Positions 62,814-64,000 of a stretch of DNA of 64,000 nucleotides are shown here, one piece after another. Both the position numbers and the translations under genes were made by a program. A model generated the notes under the pieces. The model was not told the DNA's origin. It saw nothing but the letters and a program-made list of their open reading frames with translations, and did no database searches. The stretch's first letter is position 1, and every line of letters begins with the position of its first letter. This DNA is from Tropicibacter sp. Alg240-R139 (GTDB taxonomy: Bacteria > Pseudomonadota > Alphaproteobacteria > Rhodobacterales > Rhodobacteraceae): positions 1,264,191 through 1,328,190 of the forward strand of contig NZ_UNRA01000001.1 in assembly GCF_900537075.1 (NCBI RefSeq), in the 5' to 3' direction.

Positions 62814-64000
62814 TTAGTACATGTCGTCGATCAGATGCGCGTGCGCTTTTTCTACATAGCTGCGCTTGAGTTTCATCGTGGCGGTAAGCTCCTCATCCTC
62901 GGCCGTCAGAAGCACGTCGATCAAGCGGAAGTCCTTGATCTGTTCGACCCGCGCAAACTCCTTGTTTACCGCGTTGACCTCCTCGGCGATCAGATCCTTG
63001 ATCTCTTGTGCCGCACAGAGCGAGGCAAAGTTCGAGAACGGGACCTTTCTGTCCTGAGCGTATTTCTCGACGTTCTCCTGATCAATCATTATCAGCGACG
63101 TCAGGTACTTACGCCGATCACCAATGATCACTGCATCCGAGACATAGTGGCTGAACTTCAACCGGCTTTCGATCTCGGCAGGGGTGATGTTCTTGCCACC
63201 TGCGGTGATGATGATGTCCTTGAGACGTCCGGTGATTTTCAGATACCCGTCGGCGTCGATTTCACCAATGTCACCCGTGCGCAGCCAGCCGTCGTCAGTG
63301 AACGTCTCAGCCGTCTTTTCGTTGTTCCGCCAATATCCTTTGAAATTGTTGAGGCCCTTGGTCTGGATCTCGCCGTCATCGGCGATGCGGATTTCGTACC
63401 CCGGAACAGGTTTACCGATAGTGCCGATCTTGTTTTCCTCAAACGTGTTGATCGAGCCCAAGCCGGATGTTTCCGTCATTCCCCATCCTTCGAGCAGAGG
63501 CACACCGATGGCCCAATACCATTTGAGCAGCTCGGGCGAGATCGGTGCGGCACCGGAACCACCGCGACGCATGTTGTCCATGCCCAGCATCCGGCGCAGG
63601 TTGCGCAGAACCAGGCGATCCCACAGCCAAAACTTGGCGGCAACCCCAGCAGGCACGGGCTTGTTGTTCAGCAGGTATTCGGCCCGCTCAAACCCGACTT
63701 TCAACGCCATGCCAAAGGCTGCGCGCCCGGCAGGTGTAGCATCCTGGGTCAAGATCAGAACTTGCGAATAAATCTTCTCCCACACGCGCGGAACGGCCAC
63801 AAAGGTTGCCGGTGAAACTTCTTGCAAGTTTGCAAAGACCGTTTCAGGGCTTTCGGCAAAGTTCACCGTTGCCTTGCAGGCCAGCGGGAAATAGATCGAT
63901 ACATTGCGTTCCAGGATGTGACACAGCGGCAGGAAACACAGCTGCTCGTCGGTCTCTTCAACGGGCAAACGATGCGCACCCGCTTCGATCCCCGCCATCA
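62814..64000 (-). CDS. Long-chain acyl-CoA synthetase (AMP-forming), 5' end outside window
   Basis: The visible part is about 395 residues and lacks the N-terminus, which lies beyond 64000. The AMP-binding signature is replaced by the downstream motifs that remain visible: GWGMTETSG (A5), YWRNNEKTAETF, WLRTGDIGEIDADGYLKITGRLKDIII (A7/A8) and a C-terminal lysine-rich tail (ATMKLKRSYVEKA). This fits the FadD15-type long-chain acyl-CoA ligases. It is 31 bases upstream of the substrate-binding protein gene and probably in the same operon. Confidence 0.9.
   Translation of the reverse strand, partial: MAGIEAGAHRLPVEETDEQLCFLPLCHILERNVSIYFPLACKATVNFAESPETVFANLQEVSPATFVAVPRVWEKIYSQVLILTQDATPAGRAAFGMALKVGFERAEYLLNNKPVPAGVAAKFWLWDRLVLRNLRRMLGMDNMRRGGSGAAPISPELLKWYWAIGVPLLEGWGMTETSGLGSINTFEENKIGTIGKPVPGYEIRIADDGEIQTKGLNNFKGYWRNNEKTAETFTDDGWLRTGDIGEIDADGYLKITGRLKDIIITAGGKNITPAEIESRLKFSHYVSDAVIIGDRRKYLTSLIMIDQENVEKYAQDRKVPFSNFASLCAAQEIKDLIAEEVNAVNKEFARVEQIKDFRLIDVLLTAEDEELTATMKLKRSYVEKAHAHLIDDMY

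Noticed and set aside
1-64000. CRISPR arrays, transposases, prophage genes
   Set aside because: No repeat-spacer pattern, transposase signature or integrase was seen on either strand.

Overview
This window looks like chromosome of a marine alphaproteobacterium of the Roseobacter group (Rhodobacteraceae), close in gene content to Ruegeria. The evidence is a DMSP demethylase gene (dmdA) followed by acuI, a trgA-trgB-cysK locus as known from Rhodobacter, an alphaproteobacterial SspB, a permuted two-piece tmRNA, the F1-ATPase zeta inhibitor (DUF1476), and a GC-rich coding style. No CRISPR array, insertion sequence, prophage or replication origin was seen.

Layout. 0-8 kb: end of ccmH, a PaaG-like enoyl-CoA hydratase, a homocysteine methyltransferase, the zeta inhibitor, purC-purS-purQ, and a DctB/DctD-type two-component system whose response regulator has lost the sigma54-contact loop. 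8-19 kb: RNase E with a long leader and a very large acidic insertion, TusA, CcdA, an alpha/beta hydrolase overlapping a cytochrome P450, class I fructose-bisphosphate aldolase, DNA glycosylase Tag, and a translationally coupled fumC-DUF4169-RHH unit. 19-23.4 kb: a secreted protein, sspB, a chromate-resistance pair (chrA and a rhodanese-ChrB fusion), a SnoaL-like protein and the tmRNA gene.

23.4-29.6 kb is the most interesting part: a GntR/FadR-type regulator with a TenA-like and a DUF4345 gene on one side, and DUF2182-DUF1326-dmdA-acuI on the other, with two GntR-like operator sites between the diverging arms. A decayed VOC/glyoxalase pseudogene follows. 29.7-38.3 kb: a class V aminotransferase, cfa, trgA-trgB-cysK (tellurite), a large MscS-type channel, AlaX and tRNA-Ser(GGA).

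38.4-59.3 kb, immediately after the tRNA, reads as lower in GC and carries accessory membrane, envelope and redox genes: AI-2E-type permease, a second P450, AEC permease, DsbB with a micro-protein, HdeD-like, EamA, an mprF-rhomboid-cyoABCD run, a DUF3302/HlyD/outer-membrane-lipoprotein unit and an AsmA-like protein. 59.4-64 kb returns to GC-rich sequence: a molybdopterin oxidoreductase, a branched-chain amino acid type binding protein, and the 3' part of an acyl-CoA synthetase cut by the window end.

Gene functions are assigned by reading motifs and recalling families, without database searches. Start codons were chosen from Shine-Dalgarno position, overlaps and family N-termini.
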